Shown in pieces: positions 26,089-35,970 of a stretch of DNA of 64,000 nt (position 1 is its first letter; each line of letters opens with the position of its first letter). Made by a program: the position numbers and the translations under genes. The DNA comes from Halovenus sp037080055 (GTDB lineage Archaea; Halobacteriota; Halobacteria; Halobacteriales; Haloarculaceae): NCBI RefSeq assembly GCF_037080055.1, contig NZ_JBAOJI010000001.1, forward strand, positions 248,001-312,000, given 5' to 3'. A model generated the notes under the pieces. It was given only the letters and a program-made list of their open reading frames with translations, ran no database searches and was not told the origin of the DNA.

Positions 26089-28623
26089 TTACTCTTCGTC
26101 TGCGTTGACGACCGAACCGGGAATCACGGTCACACTCGCCACGCTGTCGCTCTCGTCGACGGCCATCACGTTGACACCTTTCGTGTTGCGGCCGACTGTC
26201 GAAATCTCACCGACCGGACAGCGCATGATCTGGCCCTCGTCGCTCATGACGACGATGTGATCGTCTTCTTCGACGGCTTTGACCGTCGCAACCGGTCCGT
26301 TTCGCTCGTCGGTCTTGATATCGACCAGTCCCTTGCCGTAGCGGGACTGCGGGCGGTACTCGGTCAACGGTGTCCGCTTGCCGTACCCGCGCCGTGTGAC
26401 TGTCAGCAGCGCGCGCTCGTCGTCGTCGGTCGTTGAGACCATCCCGGCCACGCGGTCGTCGCCTTCCAGATCGATCCCGCGGACACCGCGGGCTGTTCGG
26501 CCCATCTCGCGGGCCTCGCTCTCGTCGAAACGAATGGTCATCCCGTGCTCCGTGGCGATGACGAGATCACCGGTTCCGTCGGTCACTTCGACGTCGATCA
26601 ACTCGTCGCCGTCTTCGACATCTGCGGCGATGATCCCCGTCGAGAGGATGTTGTCGAACTCGGTCGCACAGGTCCGCTTGACGTAGCCCTCCCGGGTAAC
26701 CATCGTCAGGCACTCGTCGTCGCCGAACTCGTCGGTGTCGACGACGGCGGTGATCTCCTCACCGTCGTCGAGGTCGATGATGTTGACGGCGGATTTCCCG
26801 CGCGCTGTTCGGGACATCTCGGGAATCTCGTAGGTCTTGAGTCGGTAGACCTGTCCCTGATTGGTGAAACAGAGCAGGTAGTCGTGGGTGTTCGCTCGGA
26901 AGACCTTCGAGACGCGATCACCCTCCTTGGGATCAGAGCCGATGATCCCCTTGCCGCCCCGGCGCTGGGGATCGAAGGCGTCGGCGGGCATCCGCTTGAT
27001 GTAATCCTGCTCGGTGATGACGACCAGACAGTCCTCCTCGGGGATCAGGTCCTCGTGAGTGACCTGGCCCTCGTCTTCGAGGATCTTCGTCCGGCGGTCG
27101 TCGTCGTACTCTTCTCTGATCTCTTGGAGTTCATCTTTGATGACGCCGAGCAGTTTCTCCTCGGACGCGAGAACGGATTCGAGATACTCGATGGTCTCTT
27201 GGACCTCCTCGTACTCGGATTCGATCTCGCCGGCCTCCATCGACGTGAGCGATCCGATCTGCATCCGGAGGATGTGTTCGGCCTGTTCCGCCGAGAAGTC
27301 GAAACCTGTCTGCACGTCGGTGTACTCCAGTTCGAGATCCGGATCGTCGAGATCTAGCTCGCCTTCCAGCGCTTTCTGGGCCTGGTCGCGGTCCTCGGAT
27401 TCGGTGATGAGGTTGACGATTGCCTCGGCGTTGTCGACGGCTTTCATGCGGCCTTCGAGAATATGTGCGCGATCCTCCGCTTCCGCGAGGTCGTGTTCGG
27501 ATCGGCGACGAACGACCTCCTTGCGGTGGTCGAGGTAGTGCCGGAGCGTCTCCTTCAGCGAGAGCACCTGCGGTTGGCCGTCGACAAGGGCGAGGTTGAT
27601 AACGCCGAAGGTCGATTCGAGGTGGTGCTCCAGCAGTTGGTTCTCGACCACGTCGGCGTTGGCATCGCGCTTGAGGTCGATAGCAATCCGCACCCCGTCA
27701 CGGTCGGACTCGTCGCGGAGGTCCGAGACACCCTCGATGGTACCTTCGTTCACGTCGTCGGCGATGCGCTTGACGATCCGGGCCTTGTTCTCTTGGAAGG
27801 GCAACTCGGAGATTATAATCTGATCCGCACCCGAGTCGTTGCGCTGAATCTCGTACTCGGCGCGCATCCGGATCCGACCGCGTCCGGTTTCATACGCCGA
27901 GTAGATGGGATCCTTTCCGACGATGTTGCCGCCGGTCGGGAAGTCCGGGCCCTTGATGTGCTGCATCAGGTCCTCGGTCGTACAGTCGGGGTTCTCGATC
28001 AGGTGGACCGTCGCGTCGACGACTTCGCCGAGGTTGTGCGGCGGGATATTCGTCGACATTCCGACGGCGATTCCCGAAGAGCCGTTCAGCAGGAGATTCG
28101 GGAGTTTCGCCGGCAGCACCTCCGGCTCCATGAGCCGGTCGTCGTAGTTGGGCTGGAAGTCGACGGTATCCTTGTCGAGGTCTTCGAGCATCTCCTCGGC
28201 GATGGGAGCCATCCGAGCCTCGGTGTACCGCATCGCGGCGGCCGGATCGCCGTCCATCGAACCGAAGTTCCCCTGCCCGTCGACGAGCGGATAGCGCAGT
28301 GAGAAGTCCTGTGCCATCCGCACGAGCGTGTCGTAAATCGCCGAGTCGCCGTGCGGGTGGTAGTCACCCATCGTTTCGCCGACGATGGACGAAGACTTGC
28401 GGTGACTCGATCCCGACGAGACGCCGAGTTCGTTCATCGCGTAGAGAATCCGGCGGTGGACGGGTTTGAGTCCGTCTCGTACGTCCGGGAGCGCACGGCC
28501 CGCGATGACGCTCATCGCGTAGTCGATGTAGCTCTGTTCCATCTCGTCTTCGATGCGAACGTGCTCGACGTTCGCGGCCGGTGCCTCAACGTTGTCCGGG
28601 TTGTCTGGTAGATCTGAACTCAT
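26089..28623 (-). CDS. gyrA: DNA gyrase subunit A
   Basis: An 844-aa subunit carrying the DNA breakage-reunion site. An acidic leader precedes SYIDYAMSVIAGRALPDVRDGLKPVHRRIL and the active Tyr in AAAMRYTEARM (near residue 130). The C-terminal pinwheel has six repeats with basic-aromatic blade motifs and the GyrA-box-like QRRGGKG, needed for wrapping DNA and introducing negative supercoils. It follows gyrB by 3 bp and is co-transcribed with it. Length is usual for haloarchaeal GyrA. Confidence 0.97.
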   Translation of the reverse strand: MSSDLPDNPDNVEAPAANVEHVRIEDEMEQSYIDYAMSVIAGRALPDVRDGLKPVHRRILYAMNELGVSSGSSHRKSSSIVGETMGDYHPHGDSAIYDTLVRMAQDFSLRYPLVDGQGNFGSMDGDPAAAMRYTEARMAPIAEEMLEDLDKDTVDFQPNYDDRLMEPEVLPAKLPNLLLNGSSGIAVGMSTNIPPHNLGEVVDATVHLIENPDCTTEDLMQHIKGPDFPTGGNIVGKDPIYSAYETGRGRIRMRAEYEIQRNDSGADQIIISELPFQENKARIVKRIADDVNEGTIEGVSDLRDESDRDGVRIAIDLKRDANADVVENQLLEHHLESTFGVINLALVDGQPQVLSLKETLRHYLDHRKEVVRRRSEHDLAEAEDRAHILEGRMKAVDNAEAIVNLITESEDRDQAQKALEGELDLDDPDLELEYTDVQTGFDFSAEQAEHILRMQIGSLTSMEAGEIESEYEEVQETIEYLESVLASEEKLLGVIKDELQEIREEYDDDRRTKILEDEGQVTHEDLIPEEDCLVVITEQDYIKRMPADAFDPQRRGGKGIIGSDPKEGDRVSKVFRANTHDYLLCFTNQGQVYRLKTYEIPEMSRTARGKSAVNIIDLDDGEEITAVVDTDEFGDDECLTMVTREGYVKRTCATEFDNILSTGIIAADVEDGDELIDVEVTDGTGDLVIATEHGMTIRFDESEAREMGRTARGVRGIDLEGDDRVAGMVSTTDDDERALLTVTRRGYGKRTPLTEYRPQSRYGKGLVDIKTDERNGPVATVKAVEEDDHIVVMSDEGQIMRCPVGEISTVGRNTKGVNVMAVDESDSVASVTVIPGSVVNADEE

Positions 28624-28626
28624 AGT

Positions 28627-30567
28627 TTAGATGTCGACCCACTCTGCTTCCGGCGCGTGCTCTTTGATGAACTCCTTGCGCGGTTCGACGGCGTCACCCA
28701 TCAGCACCGAGAACATCTTGTCCGCGGCGGCGGCGTCCTCGACGGTGATCTGTTTGAGATACCGTGTCTCGGGGTTCATCGTCGTCTCCCACAACTGGTT
28801 GGGGTTCATCTCGCCCAGACCCTTGAACCGCTGGACCTGATCGGGGCTGCCGTTGCACTTCTCTTCGATAATCCGGTCGCGCTCTTCGTCGGTCATCGCG
28901 TCGTAGGTCTCGCCGCGATACCGGATTCGGTACAGCGGTGGTTGGGTCGCGTAGACGTGACCCCGCTCCAGAAGCGGCTTCATGTGTCGGTAGAAGAAGG
29001 TGAGCAGGAGCGTCCGGATGTGCGCACCGTCAACGTCGGCGTCGACCATAAAGAAGATCTTCTGATACCGCAGGTCGTCGATATCGAACTCGTCGCCGAT
29101 ACCTGTACCGAGGGCGGTGATTAGATTGCGGATCTCGTCGTTTTCGAGAATCCGATCCAGCCGGTGTTTCTCGACGTTGAGAATCTTCCCCTTGATCGGG
29201 AGGACGGCCTGAAACTCCGGATCACGGCCCTGTTTTGCACTGCCGCCCGCAGAGTCACCCTCCGTGACGAACAGTTCGGCCTCGGTCGGATCGCGGGTCT
29301 GACAGTCCGAAAGCTTGCCGGGCAGCGCCGTCGAATCGAGCGCGCTCTTCCGGCGTGTCAGCTCTTCGGCCTTCTTGGCGGCCTTGCGAGCCTTGGCAGC
29401 TTCGACGGCTTTCGAGACGATTACTTCCGCAGTGTCCGGGTTCTCCTCGAAGTAGGTGCCCAGGTGTTCGTGGACCGCAGACTCGACGATGCCTCGGACC
29501 TCGCTGTTGCCGAGTTTTGTCTTGGTCTGGCCCTCGAACTGTGGGTCGGGGTGTTTGATCGAGAGGACTGCTGTGAGTCCCTCGCGGATATCATCGCCTT
29601 TGAGGGTATCGTCGAGATCTTTCAACAGCCCGTGGTCTTTGGCGTAATCGTTGACGACGCGAGTCAGCGCCGTCTTGAAGCCGGTCATATGTGTCCCCCC
29701 TTCGCGGGTGTTGATGTTGTTCGCGAAGGCGTGCAGCGAGCCTTGCAGTTCGTCGGTAGCCTGCAGTGCTACCTCGACGGCGACGACGCCGTCTGCGTCG
29801 CCGGCCTCGCCGATAGGTTCGTCCTCGTCGAAGTAGATGACTTCCTCGTGGAGTTCGGTCTTGGTCTCGTTGAGAAACTGGACGAACTCCTTGATACCGC
29901 CCTCGTATTTGAACGTCTGAGAGCGGTCTTCACGCTCGTCGGTCAGGACGATCTCGACGCCGGAGTTGAGGAAAGCGAGTTCGCGCAGGCGAGATTCGAG
30001 CGTCGAGAAGACGAAATCAGTCGTCTCGAAGATCTCGCTGTCGGGCCAGAACTGGATTTTCGTTCCCGTCTCCTCGTCGGGTTCCATATCGCGGACCCGT
30101 TCGAGTTCGTATTCGGGTTCGCCGTGGTCGAAGCGCTGCTGCCAGACCGCTCCGTCTCGTTTGACCGTCACTTCCAGCCACTTCGAGAGTGCATTCACGA
30201 CAGAGACCCCAACCCCGTGGAGCCCGCCCGATACCTGGTAGGATTTGTTGTCGAATTTCCCGCCAGCGTGCAGGACGGTCATAATCACCTCGACCGCCGG
30301 CCGACCGTGTTCCTCGTGGGTGTCGACCGGAATCCCCCGACCGTCGTCCTGAACAGAGACAGAGTTGTCCTCGTGGATGGTCACTTCGATGCTGTCACAG
30401 TGGCCCGCCAACGCCTCGTCGATGGAGTTGTCCACGACCTCGTAGACGAGATGGTGAAGCCCGCGGGTGTCCGTCGAACCGATGTACATCGCCGGGCGTT
30501 TCTGGACGGCCTGCAACCCTTCGAGTACCTGTATCTGTCCTGCTCCGTACTCACTATCCTCAGACAT
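28627..30567 (-). CDS. gyrB: DNA gyrase subunit B
   Basis: A 646-aa ATPase subunit. The GHKL ATP site shows VYEVVDNSIDEALAG, DDGRGIPVDTHEEHG and GGLHGVGVSVVNALS; the Toprim domain has VTEGDSAGGSAKQGRD and MVDADVDGAHI with the Mg-binding acids. The length equals that of classical haloarchaeal GyrB, the novobiocin target. It heads the gyrB-gyrA operon. Upstream (about 30600-30640) lies a CG-rich alternating tract that could help in supercoiling-sensitive control; that is inference. Confidence 0.97.
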   Translation of the reverse strand: MSEDSEYGAGQIQVLEGLQAVQKRPAMYIGSTDTRGLHHLVYEVVDNSIDEALAGHCDSIEVTIHEDNSVSVQDDGRGIPVDTHEEHGRPAVEVIMTVLHAGGKFDNKSYQVSGGLHGVGVSVVNALSKWLEVTVKRDGAVWQQRFDHGEPEYELERVRDMEPDEETGTKIQFWPDSEIFETTDFVFSTLESRLRELAFLNSGVEIVLTDEREDRSQTFKYEGGIKEFVQFLNETKTELHEEVIYFDEDEPIGEAGDADGVVAVEVALQATDELQGSLHAFANNINTREGGTHMTGFKTALTRVVNDYAKDHGLLKDLDDTLKGDDIREGLTAVLSIKHPDPQFEGQTKTKLGNSEVRGIVESAVHEHLGTYFEENPDTAEVIVSKAVEAAKARKAAKKAEELTRRKSALDSTALPGKLSDCQTRDPTEAELFVTEGDSAGGSAKQGRDPEFQAVLPIKGKILNVEKHRLDRILENDEIRNLITALGTGIGDEFDIDDLRYQKIFFMVDADVDGAHIRTLLLTFFYRHMKPLLERGHVYATQPPLYRIRYRGETYDAMTDEERDRIIEEKCNGSPDQVQRFKGLGEMNPNQLWETTMNPETRYLKQITVEDAAAADKMFSVLMGDAVEPRKEFIKEHAPEAEWVDI

Positions 30568-30673
30568 GAAATCGTAACGTATCGTTGTACCCCACTTGCC
30601 TTAAATTCCACGCACGCGCGAGCGCGAGAGCGCGCAATTCTCCATCCGACATTTACTGCCTCCCTAGACGTGA

Positions 30674-31054
30674 TCAGCCGTGATAGACTGCCTCGGCAGA
30701 CGTTCGGTTCGCCCCGAACGAGGTGATCTTCAGGTCGATTCGATCGCCGACTTCCGTCCCCGGCGGGCAGTCCTCGACGAAGATCACGAAGCCCTCTACC
30801 TTGCAGATTGCCTGCTCGCCGCCGGAGTGGTGACTGCGGAACTCAGTCACACCGGCGGTGACCGACTCACCGATTTCGACCGGCGGCTCACGTTCGACCG
30901 CCTCGTCGTGTGCATCCTTCGATTCCGCTCGTTCGATCTGTGTTTTTAGTTCGGATTTCTCGACAGAGCGTCCGCGCCACTTGCCGATCTTGTAGAAGAT
31001 GACTCCGCCGAGGAGAAACGATCCGATCCCGACGCCCACAAGGAGATTCTGCAT
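30674..31054 (-). CDS. Membrane-anchored TRAM-domain protein
   Basis: A 126-aa protein. Residues about 4-24 form one membrane helix (LLVGVGIGSFLLGGVIFY), then a charged linker and a C-terminal TRAM domain (about 62-126), recognised by GESVTAGVTEFRSHHSG, EGFVIFVEDCPPGTEVGD and DLKITSFGANRTSAEAV. TRAM domains bind RNA, and stand-alone archaeal ones act as RNA chaperones. The membrane anchor implies RNA binding at the cytoplasmic face, by inference. It ends about 100 bp upstream of gyrB on the same strand. Confidence 0.85.
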   Translation of the reverse strand: MQNLLVGVGIGSFLLGGVIFYKIGKWRGRSVEKSELKTQIERAESKDAHDEAVEREPPVEIGESVTAGVTEFRSHHSGGEQAICKVEGFVIFVEDCPPGTEVGDRIDLKITSFGANRTSAEAVYHG

Positions 31055-31101
31055 ACCGATCCATCGCCAGTCATCGTGTTAACTCTCACGGCCCTGGGCA
31101 C

Positions 31102-31653
31102 TCACAGCGGAAAGCGCTCGACTATCGAGTACTCTGGCCCCTCCTCGGTGAGTTCGCTTTTGATCAGACGAATCTCGTCGAACTGAATCGTCCCGACATC
31201 CGGATCTCGACTTTCGACGACATCCTGTACGAGTTCCTTCCCGCCGGCGTGATCCATCCGCGCGATGGTCGCGTGCGGCGTGAAATCGTGGTCCTCGGGG
31301 TCGAAGCCGATGTCTGTCGTCGCTGCCTCGATCGATTCGTGTAGACGAGTCAGTTGCTCACTCCCCGCCCGAACACCGACCCAGACGACGCTGATGTAAT
31401 CGAGATGGGGAAAGACACCGAGGCCGCCAATTTCGGCCTGGAAGGGGGAGACGCTGGCGTTGTCGACGGCCACTTCCAGCGCCTCGGTGAGTTCGTCGAG
31501 GCGGTCGGGGTCGGTGTCGCCGAGAAACTTCAGGGTGACGTGGGCCTGTTTAGGATCAGTGGTGCGAAGTCCACTGGCATCCTCGAACAGCGATTGGACG
31601 GCCGAAACCTCGTTGGCGAGTCCGTCGAGGTCGGCACTGACGAACAGTCGCAT
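31102..31653 (-). CDS. thpR: RNA 2',3'-cyclic phosphodiesterase
   Basis: A 183-aa member of the 2H phosphoesterase (LigT/ThpR) family. The two HxT/S motifs are in AHVTLKFLGD (residue about 39) and FTPHATIARM (about 128). The fold's symmetrical halves are clear. It hydrolyses 2',3'-cyclic phosphate RNA ends and can ligate tRNA halves in vitro. MRLFVSADLD is the normal start. Its gene is divergent from the TPR protein gene at 31707. Confidence 0.93.
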   Translation of the reverse strand: MRLFVSADLDGLANEVSAVQSLFEDASGLRTTDPKQAHVTLKFLGDTDPDRLDELTEALEVAVDNASVSPFQAEIGGLGVFPHLDYISVVWVGVRAGSEQLTRLHESIEAATTDIGFDPEDHDFTPHATIARMDHAGGKELVQDVVESRDPDVGTIQFDEIRLIKSELTEEGPEYSIVERFPL

Positions 31654-31706
31654 ATCGACAGTTGGGTGACGCAGGCCTTAATGCTCACCCTCGCCAAGAG
31701 TGGAGT

Positions 31707-32450
31707 ATGACAAAAGAGCCTGAGGATCACGAGTTCTCGGAGGGGCAAGGCTTCGACGACCCTTACGAGGGATTCGATATCGATCCCCCGGAACTCACCG
31801 TCGACACAGATCAGGTCGACCCCGTTGACTCTCACTCAGTCGCTGACCTCCTCGACGACGACAATCTCGCCAGTGAGGAGGTCGACGCTGCGAAACTGAT
31901 CGACGTCGGTCTGGATTACATCCGCATCAATCGCCACGAGCAGGCCACAGAGACCTTCGAGCGGGCCGCTCGCTACACCGACGATGATCTCATCGAGCAG
32001 GAGGCATGGACCAACAAAGGCGTGGCACACGCCGAACTCGAAGAGTACGACGCCGCCATCGGCGCGTACAAGGAAGTGATCAACATGGAGGAAGACTCCG
32101 AACACGCAGCGACCGCTGAGACGAATCTCGCCTACGCGCTGTGGGAGTTCGGCCGCACCGAGGAGGCGCTGGAACACGCCGAGCGCGCGGTCGAAATCGA
32201 CCCCCGCTTCGGACAGGCCTGGTACAACCGCGGCTTCTTCCTGAACGAGCGTGGCCTCGCAGAGGATGCCCTGAACGCCTTCGACAACGCGATCCGACTC
32301 GGATACCGCAGCGCGGACCTACTCGAAGAGAAAGCGATCGCCCTCGAAAAGATGGGCGAGGACGAACGCGCCGAAGAGGTCGCCGAAGAAGCCGAGGCAA
32401 TGCGCGCCGACAACGAGGAAGAGGTTATCGGCGAGCAGTTGACGGAGTAA
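31707..32450 (+). CDS. TPR-repeat protein
   Basis: A 247-aa soluble protein from the ATG at 31707; an earlier frame start at 31662 lies in the divergent promoter. After an acidic N-terminus come about four tetratricopeptide repeats (ATETFERAARYTDDD, WTNKGVAHAELEEYDAAIGA, AYALWEFGRTEEALEHAERA, WYNRGFFLNERGLAEDALNA). These form a protein-protein scaffold. It is followed after 3 bp by the DUF424 gene, so they are likely co-transcribed. Partner unknown. Confidence 0.88.
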   Translation: MTKEPEDHEFSEGQGFDDPYEGFDIDPPELTVDTDQVDPVDSHSVADLLDDDNLASEEVDAAKLIDVGLDYIRINRHEQATETFERAARYTDDDLIEQEAWTNKGVAHAELEEYDAAIGAYKEVINMEEDSEHAATAETNLAYALWEFGRTEEALEHAERAVEIDPRFGQAWYNRGFFLNERGLAEDALNAFDNAIRLGYRSADLLEEKAIALEKMGEDERAEEVAEEAEAMRADNEEEVIGEQLTE

Positions 32451-32453
32451 GCG

Positions 32454-32753
32454 ATGGGCGAACTACTGCTGAACGAACGCGAAACCGGGAAAGGCCGACT
32501 CGTCTCGGTCTGTGACGCCGAGTTGATCGGCGAAACCTTCGAGAATGGCGAACTTTCCCTGACTGTGAACGCCGATTTCTACGAGGGTGAGGTGGCCGAC
32601 GAAGAGGCGATTGTTGGCTCTCTCGCCAAGTGTTCAGTGGCGAATATTGTGGGTACGGAAGCAGTCGAACTGGCGATCGAACACGGCTTTGTCGACGAGG
32701 AGAACGTCCTCGACATCGACGGTACCCGGCACGCACAACTGCTGATGATGTGA
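32454..32753 (+). CDS. DUF424 family protein
   Basis: A 99-aa archaeal protein matching DUF424: LLNERETGKGRLVSVCDAEL, GETFENGELSLTVNADFYEG, ANIVGTEAVELAIEHGFV and a closing HAQLL. It is conserved across archaea, with no established role; structure-based guesses point to RNA or translation. It is second in an operon with the TPR protein. Confidence 0.9.
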   Translation: MGELLLNERETGKGRLVSVCDAELIGETFENGELSLTVNADFYEGEVADEEAIVGSLAKCSVANIVGTEAVELAIEHGFVDEENVLDIDGTRHAQLLMM

Positions 32754-32780
32754 CGCTGGGCGGTGCCCGCGGATTCCTGT

Positions 32781-33491
32781 TCAGGCTTCACCGTAGACTG
32801 GAACGGCCGCGCCGCTGGTGACTGAAGACGCCTCGCTACAGAGGAACAGAAACACCGCCGCGATATCTTTCGGATCGACCCACTTCGAGAAGTCGCTGTC
32901 GGACATCATGTCACGGTTCATCGGCGTATCGATGACGCTGGGCATCACGGCGTTCGCTCTGACGGTCCCCAGATTCTCCTCCGCAATAGTCTCGGTCAAG
33001 ATGCGAACGCCCGCTTTCGTGGCTCGGTAGATTCCGTCACCCTCGCCACCCTCTAGCGAGGAGCGTGCAGAGACGCTGACGATGGCACCCTCGCTGTCTT
33101 GCAAGTGCGGAAGGGCGTGTTTCGAGGCCAAGAACATCGTCTTGAGGTTAACGTTGAACAGGAAGTCGAAGGTATCCTCATCGGTCTCGTGGATCGGATC
33201 GCCACCGCGCCACGTGCCCGCGATGTTGGCGAGATAATCCAACCCGCCGTGGCTGTCGACAATCTCTTCGATCGTCGATTCGACGGTCGATTCCTCGGTG
33301 AAATCGCCCTGGTAGAAGTCGATGCGGTCGGGGTCGTCCAGTTGGAAATCGTCGCTGTCTGGCTCGATCAGGTCTGCCCCACAGACTGTCGCGCCTGTTT
33401 CGAGATAGGCCTCTGCGATTGCGCTGCCGAGCGCGCCGCCGACACCCGTGACGAGCACCACATCGTCGCTGAAGTCGAAGTCGACTGACAT
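32781..33491 (-). CDS. Short-chain dehydrogenase/reductase
   Basis: A 236-aa NAD(P)-dependent SDR. The Rossmann motif is TGVGGALGSAIAEAYL near residue 15; DLIEPDSDD suggests NAD preference because an Asp follows the second strand. The catalytic Ser is in SVSARSSLEGG and Tyr-Lys in YRATKAG. The C-terminus reads DIAAVFLFLCSEASSVTSGAAVPVYGE, a standard SDR ending. Substrate unknown. It is convergent with the DUF424 gene. Confidence 0.88.
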   Translation of the reverse strand: MSVDFDFSDDVVLVTGVGGALGSAIAEAYLETGATVCGADLIEPDSDDFQLDDPDRIDFYQGDFTEESTVESTIEEIVDSHGGLDYLANIAGTWRGGDPIHETDEDTFDFLFNVNLKTMFLASKHALPHLQDSEGAIVSVSARSSLEGGEGDGIYRATKAGVRILTETIAEENLGTVRANAVMPSVIDTPMNRDMMSDSDFSKWVDPKDIAAVFLFLCSEASSVTSGAAVPVYGEA

Positions 33492-33602
33492 ACGAACGTA
33501 TTCGGGCGCATCTCACATAGTCACTGTGGCGAGCGGTGGCCCTTGCCGGCGAACAGACACGACCGGTGGGTATAGTTGACTGTCGACGCAAAGACGGGTG
33601 TA

Positions 33603-34076
33603 ATGGAGCGTCTCGACTGGAGAATTGGAGATCTATTCTACGCTGGATTCCTCTTTGCTGGCCTCCTGATCGCTTACGGAGCGACCGGCTACCGACTCGT
33701 CATGGCCGGATTCGTCCTCACAATCGGCCTCGTCGACTGGGTTGAGTCCCGCCAGCGCGAAGCCTCGCAGACGCTCCCTCTGCTCGCGATCACTGCCATC
33801 GTCCACGCCGTGTTACTTGCTTGCCTCGCGCTCCCGGAGAGCCGGATGGCAGCGTATTTCGGTGGTCTCAGCGCGGTGTTTTTCCTACAAGCGATCAGGG
33901 ATGTTCTGGTCTATGAACCGAATCCAATCGCCCTCTTCAGACACGGCTACCCGAGTCTCGTGGGGATGAGCATCGTCTGCAGTGCATTAGCCGACGGCCT
34001 CGTCCAGTTCCGCCGGACGCTGATCGTGCTCCTCGGCGTCGCCTTTCTGTTCAGGAAACTCTACGTCCGATGGTAG
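33603..34076 (+). CDS. Hypothetical membrane protein
   Basis: A 157-aa protein (ATG at 33603) with about five predicted membrane helices (FYAGFLFAGLLIAYGATGY, VMAGFVLTIGLVDWV, LPLLAITAIVHAVLLACLAL and others). The loop ALFRHGYPSLVG and the final FRKLYVRW are basic. I recognise no family. Its TAG directly abuts the aroA stop on the opposite strand. It is divergent from the SDR gene. Confidence 0.65.
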   Translation: MERLDWRIGDLFYAGFLFAGLLIAYGATGYRLVMAGFVLTIGLVDWVESRQREASQTLPLLAITAIVHAVLLACLALPESRMAAYFGGLSAVFFLQAIRDVLVYEPNPIALFRHGYPSLVGMSIVCSALADGLVQFRRTLIVLLGVAFLFRKLYVRW

Positions 34077-35363
34077 CTACCGCGACACGCTCGCACCGAT
34101 GCCCTCGATTGTCTCGAAGAAGTTCGGGAAGGACACGTCGACGTGTTCCGCGCCGGTGATCGTCGTCGATCCTTCTGCGACCAGCCCAGCGATTGCCAGC
34201 GACATGATGATCCGGTGGTCTGCTCGGCCGTCAACCGTCGCGCCAATTAGTGACGATTCCGATCCCACGATGGAGAGTGTCTCCTGCTCTTCCTCGATGG
34301 TTGCACCCATCTTCTCCAGCGCCTCGGCCATCGCGCTCACCCGGTCGGTCTCCTTGTACCGGACGTGCTCGCAGTCCGTGATCCGAGTCGTTCCGTCGGC
34401 GACGGCCCCAAGGACTGCAATTGTCGGCAGTAGATCCGGTGTGTCCGCGACGCTGACCTCGACGCCAGTGAGCGAGCTTTCGGTCACCGTCAATTTGCCG
34501 GCCTCCTCGTCCCAGGAAACGTCGCCACCCATCTCTCGAATTATGTCGACGATAGCCTGATCACCCTGTGCGCTCGGGTACGCGCCGCCGATGGTCAGTT
34601 CGCCTTCGCCGGCGAGGACGCCGGCGGCGAGTAGATATGAGATCGAAGAGAAGTCTCCGGGCACAGTGTAGCCGTCGCCGGCGTCGTACTCCTGATAACC
34701 GCTGACCGAGAAGCCGTTTTTCGTCTTGCGAGCAGAGACGCCGAACGCCTCCATCACTTCGAGCGTAATGTCGACGTACGGCGCGGATTTGAGTTCGGTC
34801 TGCAGCGAGAGATCGATCCCCGCGTCGGTGACCGCACCGGCCATCAAAAGCGCCGTGATGAATTGCGAGGAGACATCGCCCGGAATTGCCGCGCTGCCAC
34901 CGGTAATCGGCCCGCCGACCACCAGCGGCGCCTGCCCGTTCGAGCGTGTGCTCTCCGCGTGTCCACCGAGTTGGTCGATGGCCCGGAGCAGCGGTCCCTG
35001 CGGCCGCGAGCGTAGCGACTCGTCGCCAGTCAAGACAGTCAACCCGTCGGCGAGACTCGCTGCGGCCGTGGTGAGTCGAATCGTCGTCCCGCTGTTGGCG
35101 CAGTCGATCACGTCCGCCGGCGTCTCGGGGTCGCCGTCGAAGCCGTCGATTTCGAGGCGGTTTTCAGCCTCGTCGTGCTCGACGCTGCCGCCGAAGGCCT
35201 CGACAGCGCGCATGGTCGCGCGGGTATCGGCGCTGATCAGCGGATCGGCGACAGTCGCTCCGTCGGCGTATCCGGCGGCGAGAATCGCCCGATGCGTGTA
35301 ACTCTTCGACGGCGGGGCCTGTGCCCGGCCCGCAACCGTCGATTGTGACATTGTCACGTCCAT
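34077..35363 (-). CDS. aroA: 3-phosphoshikimate 1-carboxyvinyltransferase (EPSP synthase)
   Basis: A 428-aa enzyme of aromatic amino-acid synthesis, joining PEP to shikimate-3-phosphate. Signatures include APPSKSYTHRAILAAGYADG at the N-terminus, CANSGTTIRLTTAAASL with the NSGT substrate loop, GDESLRSRPQGPLL, and the late CEHVRYKETDRVSAMAEAL with DHRIIMSLAIAG. A second ATG lies four codons in. No other shikimate gene is adjacent. Confidence 0.96.
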   Translation of the reverse strand: MDVTMSQSTVAGRAQAPPSKSYTHRAILAAGYADGATVADPLISADTRATMRAVEAFGGSVEHDEAENRLEIDGFDGDPETPADVIDCANSGTTIRLTTAAASLADGLTVLTGDESLRSRPQGPLLRAIDQLGGHAESTRSNGQAPLVVGGPITGGSAAIPGDVSSQFITALLMAGAVTDAGIDLSLQTELKSAPYVDITLEVMEAFGVSARKTKNGFSVSGYQEYDAGDGYTVPGDFSSISYLLAAGVLAGEGELTIGGAYPSAQGDQAIVDIIREMGGDVSWDEEAGKLTVTESSLTGVEVSVADTPDLLPTIAVLGAVADGTTRITDCEHVRYKETDRVSAMAEALEKMGATIEEEQETLSIVGSESSLIGATVDGRADHRIIMSLAIAGLVAEGSTTITGAEHVDVSFPNFFETIEGIGASVSR

Positions 35364-35452
35364 GCCTGTCGACTGGTCGGGAGGGACCTTGAGACTGCCG
35401 GACCGAATCGGAGACCGTCGGTTTCATTTCGGTGTCTCCCAAATAATCGATT

Positions 35453-35959
35453 ATGACAGATGATGACGATCACGAACTCGCCCGAGAAGCGGGTTCGGCG
35501 CTGACCGAAGACGACGCGATGGTCGCGGTGGCCGAATCGAGTACCGGTGGACTCGTCGGATCGAAATTCACCAACGTCCCCGGCGCGAGCGCTTTCTTCG
35601 AGCGATCGATTGTGACTTACTCTAATGATGCGAAACTGGACCTGCTGAACGTCGATCTACATACGCTCGAAAAAACCGGCGCAGTCTCCGCTGAAATCGC
35701 CCGACAGATGGCGAGCGGCGTCCGTGAAAACGCAGGGACGAAGTGGGGTGTCTCGACGACGGGCATCGCCGGTCCGAGCGGCGGGACCCCTGAGAAGCCG
35801 GTCGGGACTGTCTTCATCGGAACGGCCTGTCTGGAAGATGGCGAGGAGACCGTCTCGGCAACGCGCTACGAGTTCGAGGGCGACCGAATCGAAAATAAAA
35901 ACCAGTTCGCTCGACAGGCGCTAACCGATCTCATCGAGGCGATCACGTCGAGACGCTGA
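35453..35959 (+). CDS. CinA C-terminal / PncC-type nicotinamide-nucleotide amidase family
   Basis: A 168-aa protein equal to the C-terminal CinA domain. VAESSTGGLVGSKFTNVPG, FFERSIVTYSNDAK, KTGAVSAEIARQMASGV and TTGIAGPSGGTPEKPVGTV are hallmark motifs. Bacterial relatives deamidate NMN to NaMN in NAD recycling. The competence role implied by the old name does not apply. It is divergent from aroA and followed by the hydrogenase operon promoter. Confidence 0.9.
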   Translation: MTDDDDHELAREAGSALTEDDAMVAVAESSTGGLVGSKFTNVPGASAFFERSIVTYSNDAKLDLLNVDLHTLEKTGAVSAEIARQMASGVRENAGTKWGVSTTGIAGPSGGTPEKPVGTVFIGTACLEDGEETVSATRYEFEGDRIENKNQFARQALTDLIEAITSRR

Positions 35960-35970
35960 GTCTGTGTCAC

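Noticed and set aside
29164..30726. 520-aa open frame on the plus strand
   Set aside because: It is antisense to gyrB and to its promoter; gyrB motifs are unambiguous.
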